From the NCBI GenBank assembly GCA_003151335.1, contig PLXE01000080.1:19620-83619 (forward strand): 64,000 bases of DNA. Direction: 5' to 3'. The notes beneath the pieces were generated by a model that was given only the letters and a program-made list of their open reading frames with translations, was not told where the DNA came from and searched no databases. This DNA is from Acidobacteriaceae bacterium (lineage in GTDB: Bacteria; Acidobacteriota; Terriglobia; Terriglobales; Acidobacteriaceae). The position numbers and the translations under genes are program-made. Below, one piece after another: positions 27,039 through 36,388 of this stretch (the first letter of the stretch is position 1; each line of letters begins with the position of its first letter).

Positions 27039-28193
27039 ATGTCACGCTCTACTTTCCTGGTTGTTGCGCTTTCGTGTGCTCTTAGCTGTGCCGCCTATGG
27101 CCAGAAGCCGAGTTCGAACCAAGCCCCTGCTGCACCTGCGGCGTCCCCGGCGACGACGCAAAGCTCGCCGCCGCCTTCCGGTACTGGCGCACCTGCAGGT
27201 CCCGCAAACGCCGACGCCACCAAGGTCCCCATGGATGAAGCGGTCATCACTCTGAAAAATGTCTGCCAGCCCAAGGCTGGCGCCACAACGCCGCCCCCCG
27301 GTTGCGTAAGCGGCATGACGCGCGAGCAGTTTGAGAAGATGATCACCGCGCTACAACAACCCGACAAGCCCCCCATGCCTTTCGAGGTGAGGCGCAACTT
27401 CGCCTCGCAATACGCGAAAATGCTGGTCTTTGCCGACGCCGCCCGCGAGCTGAATCTGGAGAACGATCCTCGCTATGTGCTGATTTTCCAGTTTGTCAGA
27501 AATCAAATCCTGACCGACGCCCTGAACCAGCACATCGTCCAGGAGTACTCGCATCTTCCCGATCAGCAGATCGAAGACTATTACAAGCAGAACCCCAAGA
27601 AGTACGTGGAAGCCACGCTGCAGCGCATCATGGTCCCGCGGGCCGCCGCCAGCGGCGACAAGCCCAAGCCCAACGAGGCCGAGGAAAAAGCTTACGCGGA
27701 CAAAATCAGGGAGCGCTGGGTCGCGGGTGAGGACCCGGCTAAGTTGGAAAAAGAAGCGATGGAGCACGCCGGTCTCACCAATTCCCCGCCTGATGTCAAT
27801 CTCGGCGCGCGCCGTCCCGGCACCTTGCCGGAAGCCCATGAAGCGGTCTTCGAGTTGAAACCCGCGGAGGTTTCCCAGGTGTTTTCCGACCCTGGATCGC
27901 TCTACATTTACAAGGTGGTTTCGTTTCGCCAAGTTCCGCTCAGCGAAGTTAAGGCGACCATCTCGTCCACTTTGCAGCGGCAAATGATCACCGATAAGAT
28001 TGAACAGATCCAGAAGTCGGCGACCATAGTCCTCAACGATGCTTACTTTGGGCCGGAGACGCCGCCGACCGTCCATCAAACCATCATCACCCCAAAGGGA
28101 GCCGCAGGTGCTAAGCCGAACTCAGGATCGGCTCCGCCGAATCCCACTGCAACGCCTGCTCCGGCGCCGAAACCGGAGGCGCCTCCAAAATAG
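27039..28193 (+). CDS. Secreted SurA/PpiC-like peptidyl-prolyl isomerase
   Basis: 384-residue exported chaperone. The signal peptide ends at about residue 21 (CAAYGQ). A Pro/Ala-rich linker precedes a helical SurA-N-like region (FEVRRNFASQYAKMLVFADAARELNL). A parvulin domain follows at about residues 185-325, including VNLGARRPGTLPEAHEAVFELKPAEVS. The last 50 residues are again Pro/Ala-rich. It probably assists folding of outer-membrane proteins. The epimerase gene starts two bases after its stop, so they form an operon. Confidence 0.85.
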   Translation: MSRSTFLVVALSCALSCAAYGQKPSSNQAPAAPAASPATTQSSPPPSGTGAPAGPANADATKVPMDEAVITLKNVCQPKAGATTPPPGCVSGMTREQFEKMITALQQPDKPPMPFEVRRNFASQYAKMLVFADAARELNLENDPRYVLIFQFVRNQILTDALNQHIVQEYSHLPDQQIEDYYKQNPKKYVEATLQRIMVPRAAASGDKPKPNEAEEKAYADKIRERWVAGEDPAKLEKEAMEHAGLTNSPPDVNLGARRPGTLPEAHEAVFELKPAEVSQVFSDPGSLYIYKVVSFRQVPLSEVKATISSTLQRQMITDKIEQIQKSATIVLNDAYFGPETPPTVHQTIITPKGAAGAKPNSGSAPPNPTATPAPAPKPEAPPK

Positions 28194-28195
28194 TC

Positions 28196-29248
28196 ATGCC
28201 GCCGGAACGAACTGTCCTGGTCACCGGGATCGCGGGGAATCTGGGCGCCCGGTTACTGCCGTTGCTTTCCGATTTTCACGTGGTGGGCGTGGACATGCGC
28301 CCACCCGGCAGTTCCGGCCTGGCGAGGTTCGAGCAAGCGGATCTGGGCCGTGAGCCGTCTTGCTGGCAACTCATTGGGTTGCTGCGGGAAACCGGTGCGC
28401 GGTCCGTAATTCATCTGGCGTTCGTTTTCGATCCCCAACGCTCCGGCATCTCGGACCTGGAACGGATGTGGCAGATCAATGTCGCTGGCACGGCGCGGGT
28501 CATGGAAGCCGTAAGCGTCGTCAATCGCACCGGCGGCCAAATCAGGCAGTTCATTTTTCCCAGCAGTGTCGCGGTGTACGGTCCGGAGACCGCAGGGCCG
28601 GTGAAAGAAGAAGCTCCGCTGCGCGCCCACACGCTGCCCTACGCCATTCACCAACGCGAGTGCGACGAGGTGGTCCGCTACCGGGCCGAGAGCCTCGGCG
28701 ACTGTCACACTTATATTGTGCGCCCTCACATTCTTGCGGGCGCCAGTGTGCAGAATTACATGATGGGAGCGTTGCGCGGGACTCCACTGGGCAGCAGCAA
28801 ACGCGCCGCCCGCATGCGGGCTGCGAGCAAGCGGTTGCCCTGGTTGCTGCCTCGCGGCACGAGATATCTGGAGAAGCGCTTCCAGTTTGTACACGTGGAC
28901 GACATGGCGCGATTGCTGGTGCACCTATTGAACCGGCCGGCCAGCGATCCGTCACTCACCATTTTGAACGTTGCCGGTCGCGGAGAAGCCATCACCGTTC
29001 AACGCTGCGCTGAGATAGCGCAAGCCAAGATCAAACGTGTTCCCACACGGGCCGCGTGCCACGCCGTCCTCCGCCTGTTGTGGAAGCTGGGGATTTCCTC
29101 GATTCCCCCCGCCGCTCTGCCCTACCTGATTGGCTCGTACACCATGGATACCACCCGGCTGCAGCATTTCCTCGGGGATGAGTACGCCCGCGTTATTCAA
29201 TTCACCATGGAAGATGCGCTGCGCGACAGCTTTAAGAACAGTGGCTAG
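28196..29248 (+). CDS. NAD-dependent epimerase/dehydratase family protein (extended SDR)
   Basis: 350-residue Rossmann protein. Coenzyme binding is shown by VTGIAGNLGARLLPLL (TGxxGxxG) and by HLAFVFDPQ and NVAGTARVMEAV. The catalytic YxxxK appears as YAIHQ, so the usual Lys is Gln. The substrate is unknown; nucleotide sugars are common. It starts two bases after the isomerase gene. The TAG stop begins a TAGTGGTCAGG-like low-complexity repeat. Confidence 0.8.
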   Translation: MPPERTVLVTGIAGNLGARLLPLLSDFHVVGVDMRPPGSSGLARFEQADLGREPSCWQLIGLLRETGARSVIHLAFVFDPQRSGISDLERMWQINVAGTARVMEAVSVVNRTGGQIRQFIFPSSVAVYGPETAGPVKEEAPLRAHTLPYAIHQRECDEVVRYRAESLGDCHTYIVRPHILAGASVQNYMMGALRGTPLGSSKRAARMRAASKRLPWLLPRGTRYLEKRFQFVHVDDMARLLVHLLNRPASDPSLTILNVAGRGEAITVQRCAEIAQAKIKRVPTRAACHAVLRLLWKLGISSIPPAALPYLIGSYTMDTTRLQHFLGDEYARVIQFTMEDALRDSFKNSG

Positions 29249-29554
29249 TGGTCAGGGATCAGCGGTTAGGGGTTGGGGATCAAGGGTTAGGGGCTAGAAA
29301 CCAACTTGCCTGCATTATTCATGAACTTTGAATTGTCATCCTGAGCGGAGCGCCCGCAAAAGGATTTCCGACCCGCTGCTTTTCGGGGGCCCCAACGAGC
29401 GCTGCCTTTGCGCCCGTTGGGGTGATGTGCGGGTCGGGCGGGCGCGCAGTCGAAGGATCTGCGGTTCTATCTGTAGCGGTGTCCGTTCACTTCTGTCACG
29501 CCGTAACGCGACTGGAAAACTAATCCCTAATCCCTAGCCCCTGACCCCTAGCCC
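29249..29554 (+). repeat. Intergenic repeats between two convergent genes
   Basis: Low-complexity TAGTGGTCAGGGATCAGCGG and GGTTAGGGGTTGGGGATC runs lie at the left, and CTAATCCCTAATCCCTAGCC at the right, roughly mirror images. Between them is TGTCATCCTGAGCGGAGCG (relative of the TCATCCCGA repeat) and a hairpin CCCCAACGAGCGC...GCGCCCGTTGGGG at about 29391-29423, related to one at 34271. No gene is seen. Confidence 0.65.
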
Positions 29555-30352
29555 CTATTTCTTCCCCCGATACAATCCCGCAATCCCAAACGTGTAAGGC
29601 GTCCACGTCACTTCACGGAAACCGGCGGCGCGCATTCGCTGCAACATCTCTTCCGGAGACGGAAAGCGCAGTACGGACGCGGGCAGATACGCATACGGAC
29701 CGCGCACGCCGGAAATGAGCGTGCCAATGCCCGGCAGCACCCGCCGAAAGTACACTCGATACAATTTGCCGATCACACCCTTGGGCTCGCCGAAATCGAG
29801 AATGCCCATCTCGCCCGGGGGCGCAAGCACGCGGTAAATCTCGGCCAGTCCACGATCATAGTTGGCGAGATTGCGAAAACCAAAAGCGGCGGTCACCAGT
29901 TGAAATTGGCCCTCGGCAAACGGCAAGTTCAACGCGTCAGCCTCGACCCAGCGGATGTTCCTGCCGGCGGACTTCTGCTCTGCGCGCACCAGCATGGCGT
30001 GCGAGAAATCGACCCCGAAGATTTGCGTGGCGGCGCCATTCATGGTGGTCAAGCGGCGATGCAGGGCAAAGGCCATGTCGCCCGTCCCGCAGCACAGGTC
30101 GAGCACCTGCGCGTCAGGGCGTTGCAGCACCTCGCTGAAGAGGCGGGCAGTGCGGTTCCACCATACCCGGTCGATGTTCATCGAGAGCACGTGGTTCAGC
30201 AAGTCATAGCGAGGTGCGATCGACGTGAACATATCGCGCACCGCCTCGGCGGCCGATGCTTCGTCTCGCGCTCCGGCCGGGGCAGCGCCCACGATGCGCT
30301 GATGAGTCGGGCGAGCCGAGGGTCCGAGCGGCGACTTGTCGTCCTGGGCCAA
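29555..30352 (-). CDS. ubiE: Demethylmenaquinone/2-polyprenyl benzoquinol methyltransferase
   Basis: SAM-dependent C-methyltransferase for the last step of menaquinone (or ubiquinone) synthesis, 265 residues. It has MFTSIAPRYDLLNHVLSMNI at the start of the fold, the SAM loop VLDLCCGTGDMAFAL, and the GFRNLANYDRGLAEIYRVL segment typical of UbiE/MenG. As acidobacteria usually make menaquinone, menG is the likelier role. It lies two bases downstream of aroB, an apparent operon. Confidence 0.93.
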   Translation of the reverse strand: MAQDDKSPLGPSARPTHQRIVGAAPAGARDEASAAEAVRDMFTSIAPRYDLLNHVLSMNIDRVWWNRTARLFSEVLQRPDAQVLDLCCGTGDMAFALHRRLTTMNGAATQIFGVDFSHAMLVRAEQKSAGRNIRWVEADALNLPFAEGQFQLVTAAFGFRNLANYDRGLAEIYRVLAPPGEMGILDFGEPKGVIGKLYRVYFRRVLPGIGTLISGVRGPYAYLPASVLRFPSPEEMLQRMRAAGFREVTWTPYTFGIAGLYRGKK

Positions 30353-30354
30353 CG

Positions 30355-31452
30355 CTATGCCTCTGACAACTTCTTGATTTCTTCGACCGCTTCGATGACC
30401 GCCTGTGTCGAAACGCTATTGACCACTTCGACCTTGCCGATCCCCGTCGGCAGAACGAAATGCGGCACACCGCCAACCGTTTTCTTGTCGGAGAGAAGCC
30501 GCCTGACGATACCTTCGCTGTTTACCTCAACCCTTGGCAAAGGCGCGTACGCGCGTACCAGCCCAATGATCCGTTGCGCAGTGAGCGAGTCGGTCATCTG
30601 CATTGTGGCCCCAATCATGGTGGCGGCAATCATTCCCCAGCCCACCGCCTCGCCATGAAGGAACTGCTTATAATCCGTCTCCGCCTCCAGCGCATGCCCG
30701 ATGGTGTGTCCAAAGTTCAGGATGCGCCGTTCGCCGCTCTCCCGTTCGTCAGCGCTCACCACGTCCGCCTTCACGCGAATACATTCCGTGATCAGCGTCT
30801 CCAACAGCGCGCCGTCACGGCGCAGCAAAGCGTCGCGCTGCGATTCCATCAACTCGAAGATGGCTGGGTTGCGAATCACGCCATACTTCATTGCCTCGAA
30901 CAAGCCGGAGCGGTACTCACGCTCTGGCAGCGTCGCCAGCACATCAGGATCGGCAAGCACCGCGAGCGGCTGATAAAAGGTCCCGAGCAGGTTTTTGCCC
31001 GACTTCAGGTTCACTCCGGTCTTGCCACCGATCGCCGAATCAACCTGCGCGAGCAGCGTCGTCGGTATTTGCACGACGGGAATTCCGCGCATGAAGATGG
31101 ACGCGAGAAACCCCGCGACATCGCCCACCACTCCACCGCCCAGCGCCAGAATCACCGACCGGCGGTCGGCGCCGCGACTCACCAGTTTCGAGGCGAGTTT
31201 TTCCAGTTGCGAGAGAGTCTTCGAGCGCTCTCCGTCTGGCATCTCGATGATTTCGACTTTGCGCCCGGCCTGGCTAAAACTCTTGCGCAGGATGTCGCCC
31301 CACGGCTTGCGCACGGGCGCCTGCGTCACCACAAAAACGCGCCAATCCAGAGGCACAGTAAGGCTCAGTGCGGCGGCCGCCGAGCGCAACAAGCCTCGCT
31401 CAACCAGCACTTCATAGGATCGTGACGAGGTGTGAACTGGGATGCGAGTCAA
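30355..31452 (-). CDS. aroB: 3-dehydroquinate synthase
   Basis: Second enzyme of the shikimate pathway (DAHP to 3-dehydroquinate), NAD- and metal-dependent. The NAD-binding stretch GGGVVGDVAGFLASIF, then IPTTLLAQVDSAIGGKTGVN and the metal-site His in HGEAVGWGM are diagnostic. A start at TTG 31452 (reading MTRIPVHTSSRSY) gives 365 residues, normal for AroB; the track start at 31500 would overlap the divergent nadB leader. Directly followed by ubiE. Confidence 0.93.
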   Translation of the reverse strand: MTRIPVHTSSRSYEVLVERGLLRSAAAALSLTVPLDWRVFVVTQAPVRKPWGDILRKSFSQAGRKVEIIEMPDGERSKTLSQLEKLASKLVSRGADRRSVILALGGGVVGDVAGFLASIFMRGIPVVQIPTTLLAQVDSAIGGKTGVNLKSGKNLLGTFYQPLAVLADPDVLATLPEREYRSGLFEAMKYGVIRNPAIFELMESQRDALLRRDGALLETLITECIRVKADVVSADERESGERRILNFGHTIGHALEAETDYKQFLHGEAVGWGMIAATMIGATMQMTDSLTAQRIIGLVRAYAPLPRVEVNSEGIVRRLLSDKKTVGGVPHFVLPTGIGKVEVVNSVSTQAVIEAVEEIKKLSEA

Positions 31453-31559
31453 GGTTCTAGTGTAAAGGATGAGAGTTGCTGCTGCACTCGCTCTGTGCAA
31501 TTCCCCATTTGGTTTGGCCGTCTCATATACCGAATCCCGCGCTCCGTCTGCGTGCTACC

Positions 31560-33167
31560 ATGAAGCCGTTGAGACCACAGTTAGCGGCCATGAAAGCTCT
31601 TCCTTCCGAAACCGATTTCATCGTGGTGGGCGCGGGCATCGCCGGTCTGCGGGCCTCGGTGGAACTGGCGTCCGCAGGACGCGTCCTGTGCCTGGCGAAA
31701 CGCGAGGTCACGGAATCCAACACGCAGTACGCACAGGGTGGCATCGCTGCCGCGCTTAGCGATGACGATGAAGTCCGCCTCCACCTGGAGGACACGCTCA
31801 AGGCGGGCGACGGCCTGTGCAACGAAGAGGCTGCGCGCATCCTGGTGGAAGAAGGCCCGCCCCGTATCGAGGAGCTCATCGCGTGGGGTACGGAGTTCGA
31901 TCGCGCCGGCACGAAGATCGCGTTTACTCGCGAGGGGGCGCATAGCCGCAACCGCGTGCTGCACGCCCACGGCGACTCCACCGGGCGGGAAATTGGCCGG
32001 GCGCTCTTTCTGAAGGCCTCGGCTGTGAAGGAGATCACCTTCCGGGAATTCGAATTTACCACCGACTTGCTGGTGCGCGACGGCCGCGTGGTTGGGGTCC
32101 GCCTTCTCGACCCCTCGGGCCAATCGCACGAGATCATTGCCAGCTCCACATTGCTCGCCACCGGCGGCTTGGGCCACGTTTACAGCGACACCACCAATCC
32201 CTCGGTTGCAACCGGGGACGGGGTTGCCATGGCGCATCGCGCCGGCGCCGAGATCAGCGACATGGAGTTCGTGCAGTTCCATCCCACCGCGTTGTACCTG
32301 AAGAACGCTCCGCGGTTCCTTTTGTCGGAGGCGCTGCGCGGCGAAGGCGCATATCTGCGAAACATTGAGCTGAAACGCTTCATGCCCAAATACCACGAGT
32401 TGGCGGAACTGGCTCCGCGTGACGTGGTGGCCCGCGCGATTGCACATGAGCTGGAGATGGTAAAGCGTCCCGATGCCGCCGTGTATCTCGACCTCACCCA
32501 CCTGCATGCCGACCGCGTGCGCAAACGTTTTCCCACCATTTACTCCACGTGCATGGAGTACAACATCGACATTGCTACCGAACTGGTTCCCATTCGTCCG
32601 GCAGCGCACTATGCCATGGGCGGCGTGCGCACCGATCTCCGCGGACAAACTTCCCTCCCTGGCCTCTATGCCGCTGGGGAGGTGGCTTGTACCGGCGTGC
32701 ACGGAGCCAACCGGCTGGCCAGCAATTCGCTGCTGGAAGGTTTGGTGTATGGAGCACGCGCTGCTCAGGACATGCGTGAGCATCTCCAGTCGCCTCATCA
32801 CCACGCAGCGAGTGCAGCAGCGAAGAATACGGCAGCACCCAGCAATGGACAGGCCGCACAGGTCGAGGGTTTCATCAAGAAGGTGCAAGCCCTGATGTGG
32901 CAGTACGTGGGCGTGGTGCGCGACGGAAAAGGCCTGCGGCAGGTCGTCTCGGAGTTGAGCGAGTTGCAGAAGCAACAGCCCACCTCGGGCGATCGTCGTT
33001 CGCACGAGGCGGCGAACATACTACAGGCCGGACTGCTGATCGCCCGCTCGGCGCTGGCCCGGGAGGAAAGCCGCGGCGCTCACTATCGCCTCGACTTTCC
33101 CCTGAAGAATGACGCGAAATTCCACAAGCATTCCGTGGTTAGCGGCGACAAGATCCGCTTCGAATAA
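31560..33167 (+). CDS. nadB: L-aspartate oxidase
   Basis: FAD enzyme making iminoaspartate, first step of de novo NAD synthesis. It has DFIVVGAGIAGLRASVELA (FAD dinucleotide fold), NTQYAQGGIAAAL, QFHPTALY, RPAAHYAMGGVRTD and GANRLASNSLLEG. The chain is 535 residues from ATG 31560 (MKPLRPQ); ATG 31590 (MKALPSE) is equally possible and closer to the family start. Neither has a strong RBS. The gene is divergent from aroB. nadC is at 62619; no nadA is in the window. Confidence 0.93.
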   Translation: MKPLRPQLAAMKALPSETDFIVVGAGIAGLRASVELASAGRVLCLAKREVTESNTQYAQGGIAAALSDDDEVRLHLEDTLKAGDGLCNEEAARILVEEGPPRIEELIAWGTEFDRAGTKIAFTREGAHSRNRVLHAHGDSTGREIGRALFLKASAVKEITFREFEFTTDLLVRDGRVVGVRLLDPSGQSHEIIASSTLLATGGLGHVYSDTTNPSVATGDGVAMAHRAGAEISDMEFVQFHPTALYLKNAPRFLLSEALRGEGAYLRNIELKRFMPKYHELAELAPRDVVARAIAHELEMVKRPDAAVYLDLTHLHADRVRKRFPTIYSTCMEYNIDIATELVPIRPAAHYAMGGVRTDLRGQTSLPGLYAAGEVACTGVHGANRLASNSLLEGLVYGARAAQDMREHLQSPHHHAASAAAKNTAAPSNGQAAQVEGFIKKVQALMWQYVGVVRDGKGLRQVVSELSELQKQQPTSGDRRSHEAANILQAGLLIARSALAREESRGAHYRLDFPLKNDAKFHKHSVVSGDKIRFE

Positions 33168-33172
33168 ATCTG

Positions 33173-34126
33173 CTACGCGGCTTTCTGTTTTTTCTTGGGA
33201 AACAACAGCGACAAGAAAATCGAGATCAGCAAAACCCCGGCGACCACGCCGAGCGCGACGCCGATAGGAATCTGGACGTAACTCGAGGCCAGCATTTTCA
33301 CGCCGATAAAGATCAGAATCAGCGATAGGCCGTAATGCAGGAAGTGGAAAACTTCGATCATTCCCGCCAACGCAAAGTAGAGAGAGCGCAATCCAAGAAT
33401 CGCAAACACGTTGGACGTATAGACGATGAACGGCTCGCGCGTCACCGCTAATACCGCCGGAATGGAGTCGGTTGCAAACAGCACGTCGGTCGTCTCCACT
33501 ACGATCAGCACCACCGCCAGCGGGGTCGCATACCGCACCAGCCCGCGTCGCACGAAAAACTTGCCCTCAAAATCTTTAGTCAGCGGGAATAGCTTGCGAA
33601 AGCCGCGCAGTACCAGGTTCGACTCAGGGTTGATCTCCTGATCTTTTTGGCGGAACAGTTTGATGCCACTGTAGATGAGAATCCCGCCGAAGATATAGAT
33701 GAACCAGTGGAAGCGGTTCAGCAGCGTGATGCCCGCGACGATGAAGATGGCGCGCATGAGCAGCGCGCCCAGGATGCCCCAGAACAGCACGTCGTGCTGA
33801 AAGTGTCGCGGGACCTGAAAGTAGCGGAAGATGAGCAGAAAGATGAACAGGTTATCGGCACTGAGGGACTGCTCGATGAGGTAGCCTGTGATGAACTCCA
33901 GCGACAACTGGGAGTTGGGCCGGGCATGGCTGCCCACCATCGTGTGTCCGAAAAAGTAAATCAGGACAGCGAAGCCCGCTGCCAGCGAAATCCAAACCAG
34001 CGTCCAGCCCATGGCCTCGCGAAAGCCCACCACGTGCTTGCTGCGGTGGAAGACGCCCAAGTCGAGCGCCAGCATCGCTAACACGAACAGGTTGAACAGA
34101 ATCCAGAAGAGCCAGTTCGAAGGCAT
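33173..34126 (-). CDS. TerC-family integral membrane protein
   Basis: 317 residues from ATG 34126 (MPSNWLFWILFNLFVLAML), which trims the track ORF. About eight or nine membrane helices. Typical TerC segments are visible: LSADNLFIFLLIF, VVETTDVLFATDSIPAVLAVT and VYTSNVFAILGLRSLYFAL; the last two carry the acidic residues that are conserved in metal-export relatives (Alx/YceF). Manganese or tellurium-resistance roles are known for the family; the substrate here is open. Convergent with nadB, with only five bases between the stops. Confidence 0.9.
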   Translation of the reverse strand: MPSNWLFWILFNLFVLAMLALDLGVFHRSKHVVGFREAMGWTLVWISLAAGFAVLIYFFGHTMVGSHARPNSQLSLEFITGYLIEQSLSADNLFIFLLIFRYFQVPRHFQHDVLFWGILGALLMRAIFIVAGITLLNRFHWFIYIFGGILIYSGIKLFRQKDQEINPESNLVLRGFRKLFPLTKDFEGKFFVRRGLVRYATPLAVVLIVVETTDVLFATDSIPAVLAVTREPFIVYTSNVFAILGLRSLYFALAGMIEVFHFLHYGLSLILIFIGVKMLASSYVQIPIGVALGVVAGVLLISIFLSLLFPKKKQKAA

Positions 34127-34171
34127 GGCAGAGTCTCGGAACAGCCATTCTATCTGGCGGGCTGAAGAGCG

Positions 34172-34370
34172 TGTGTGAGAACTCGTTTTGCGTCGGCACG
34201 GTGGGATGATTGCGCAAAAGCCGAGCCCCACAGGGGAGAAATAATACTAGCCCTGGGCGTAACCGGGGTCCCCGACAAGCGCCGTTTTTTGCGCTCGTTG
34301 GGGTGGTTGAGCCCTGGGTAAAGTGGAAAATAGATCCGAGTCCCTTCAGGGACGGCACAATTCTCACACA
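34172..34370 (+). repeat. MITE-like element with terminal inverted repeats, copy 2
   Basis: TGTGTGAGAA at the left and TTCTCACACA at the right are perfect inverted repeats. Inside are GAGCCCCACAGGGGAGAA, a CCCCGACAAGCGC...GCGCTCGTTGGGG hairpin, CCCTGGGTAAAGTGGAAAAT and CCTTCAGGGACGGCAC. The order matches the element at 24373. No coding sequence; it lies upstream of terC and the cyclophilin gene. Confidence 0.65.
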
Positions 34371-34505
34371 TCCTCTTAACCCCGCAATGGTCTTTTCGAC
34401 GGGCTGGCGATTTCCACCTACAATAGAGCCAGCGGCCTCGTCCGCGTTATACCGGCTCCCCACCTGGAGCTGTCATCACTTCAGCCATCAACGAAAGGAA
34501 TCATC

Positions 34506-35033
34506 ATGGCCCGGCAACCCGGCGTTTATGCCACCCTGGACACCAGCGAAGGAACCATTGTCTGCCGCCTCTTCGAGCAGGAAGCGCCCATCACGGTGAA
34601 AAACTTCATCGAGCTGGCGGAAGGCGCGCGCGAATGGACCCACCCGCACACCAAGACCAAGAGCAAAGCTCGGCTGTACGACGGCACCATCTTCCATCGC
34701 GTGATTCCCGACTTCATGGTCCAGGGCGGAGACCCGACCGGCACCGGCATGGGCGGCCCCGGCTACCAGTTTGAGGACGAGACCAAGGGCTCGCCGCACA
34801 AATTCGACAAGCCCGGCAAGCTGGCCATGGCCAACTCCGGCCCCGGCACCAACGGCTCGCAATTCTTCATCACCGTCGTGCCGACGCAGTGGCTAACCGG
34901 TAATCACACCATCTTCGGCGAAGTTGTCGAAGGCCAGGACGTGGTGGACAAAATCACCAAGCTCCCGCGCAACCGCCAGGACAAGCCCAACAAGGATGTG
35001 GTGCTGAACGCAGTCAAGATTGAGCGGGTGTAA
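34506..35033 (+). CDS. Peptidyl-prolyl cis-trans isomerase (cyclophilin type)
   Basis: 175-residue cytoplasmic isomerase. The active-site segment [19 protein letters not shown] and the [17 protein letters not shown] region, with the Arg and Gln of cyclophilins, are intact; [12 protein letters not shown] follows. There is no signal peptide. AAAGGAATCATC precedes the ATG. A possible promoter is TTCGAC with TACAAT 18 bases on, near 34400-34430. A strong terminator lies 150 bases downstream. Confidence 0.95.
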   Translation: MARQPGVYATLDTSEGTIVCRLFEQEAPITVKNFIELAEGAREWTHPHTKTKSKARLYDGTIFHRVIPDFMVQGGDPTGTGMGGPGYQFEDETKGSPHKFDKPGKLAMANSGPGTNGSQFFITVVPTQWLTGNHTIFGEVVEGQDVVDKITKLPRNRQDKPNKDVVLNAVKIERV

Positions 35034-35185
35034 AAGCAGTTTCGAGTTTCAAGTGGCTCGGATTCTTGATCTCCCATCCTTTCGCCAAATGGGGGTAAAA
35101 GGAATCGGGAACACAGCACGTGATCGCAGAACGGGTCAATCTTGGCGCGTGTGTGATTCAGCCTCTGCGATTCGGGCGCCGGGTG

Positions 35186-35222
35186 CCCCACTCAAGCTGA
35201 TTTTGCTTGAGTGGGGATTTTG
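35186..35222 (+). terminator. Strong bidirectional Rho-independent terminator
   Basis: CCCCACTCAAGC pairs perfectly with GCTTGAGTGGGG over 12 bp, with a TGATTTT loop and ATTTTG after it. It lies between the convergent cyclophilin and glycosyltransferase genes and can stop both. Confidence 0.85.
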
Positions 35223-35246
35223 ACGTTCGCGTCCTGCTCGCGAGTA

Positions 35247-36338
35247 TCACTTCTTTCTGATGAGTTCGTCGAACAGCTTCTCGTACTTCTCCGCAATCAC
35301 GTCCCAGCGATACAGTGCATCGGCGCGCTGTTTTGCGCGGGCGGCCAACTGCTGTCGAGCGGCAGGATCATCGAGCAGCGACTGCAATTTCGCAGCAAGG
35401 TCCTCTTCCGACTTCTCATACTTCACCCCGGCATCGCCCGCGGTCTCGGCGTTCTCTGGGGTATCGAGATAGAGCACCGCATTGTTCGCGGCCATCGCTT
35501 CGATCAGCGCGGGATGAACTCCGCCGATCTCGCAAGCGAAGACAAAAACTCCCGCGTGCTTCTGCAACGCCCAATATCCATCGCCATAGATCGCACCGGT
35601 GAAGCGCACGCGCTCATCGCCCAGAGATTTCATGCGCTCGAGATAGCCGGGATCGTAGGGATTGTCGCCCACCACGACCAGCGGCCAGTCGCTGCGCACG
35701 TTGCGCCAACTGCGCAACACGAGATCGGGATTGTTCTCCGGCTCAAGACGGCTGACATACAGCACGTAGCGGCCTGATTCGAGATTGAAGCCGTTCAGGC
35801 TGTCGTTGCCCGCCGGCATCTCGGAGCCGTAGCCGATGACCGTGGACTCGCTGCCATATTTTGCGAGGTAGTAATCATGGATCGCCCGCGCGTCAGTCAC
35901 CAGGCGAGTCGAACTGAACGACGACATCCATTCGCAGAGGTGCAGCACCTGCGCGCCCAGGCCCTTCCACTTCTCGCGCTTGCGGTCGAGGCCATCGACG
36001 TTGAGCACCACCGGCTTGCCGAAGAGCCTCGGAATGTAGGCGAACGGGCTGTTGGCCACGTTGCACAGCAGCACGACATCGGCGTCGCTGAAGGCGACGC
36101 GCACGGCTGCGAAGAAAGTGCTGACCCAGGTGTCGAGGTGCTTTTGATGAAGGCTGGGGACGATCACCCGGCGCACGCGCCGATCGTACACGTCGTCCGG
36201 CCGGACGAACGCTCTGCGGCAGTACACGGTGACCTTGTGTCCCTGGTCGGCAAAGCGCGAGCTGATCTGCTCGGCAAAACGCTCGAAGCCGCCATAGCGG
36301 TTGGGAATGCCGCGAGTACCGACGATGGCAATCTTCAT
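35247..36338 (-). CDS. Glycosyltransferase with N-terminal DUF1972 domain
   Basis: 363 residues, cytoplasmic GT-B enzyme. The N-terminus MKIAIVGTRGIPNRYGGFE is the DUF1972 signature found in rhamnosyl- and related transferases of surface polysaccharides. The C-terminal Rossmann domain includes GDNPYDPGYLERM, GAIYGDGYWALQKHAGVFVFACEIGGVHPALIEAMA, typical donor-binding sequence of family 4. Third gene of the exopolysaccharide cluster on this strand, after the GT2 gene. Confidence 0.9.
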   Translation of the reverse strand: MKIAIVGTRGIPNRYGGFERFAEQISSRFADQGHKVTVYCRRAFVRPDDVYDRRVRRVIVPSLHQKHLDTWVSTFFAAVRVAFSDADVVLLCNVANSPFAYIPRLFGKPVVLNVDGLDRKREKWKGLGAQVLHLCEWMSSFSSTRLVTDARAIHDYYLAKYGSESTVIGYGSEMPAGNDSLNGFNLESGRYVLYVSRLEPENNPDLVLRSWRNVRSDWPLVVVGDNPYDPGYLERMKSLGDERVRFTGAIYGDGYWALQKHAGVFVFACEIGGVHPALIEAMAANNAVLYLDTPENAETAGDAGVKYEKSEEDLAAKLQSLLDDPAARQQLAARAKQRADALYRWDVIAEKYEKLFDELIRKK

Positions 36339-36388
36339 GAGAATTCGCTTCTCGGCTATGGCTTGGCACGCTGACTACTGGCCACTGG

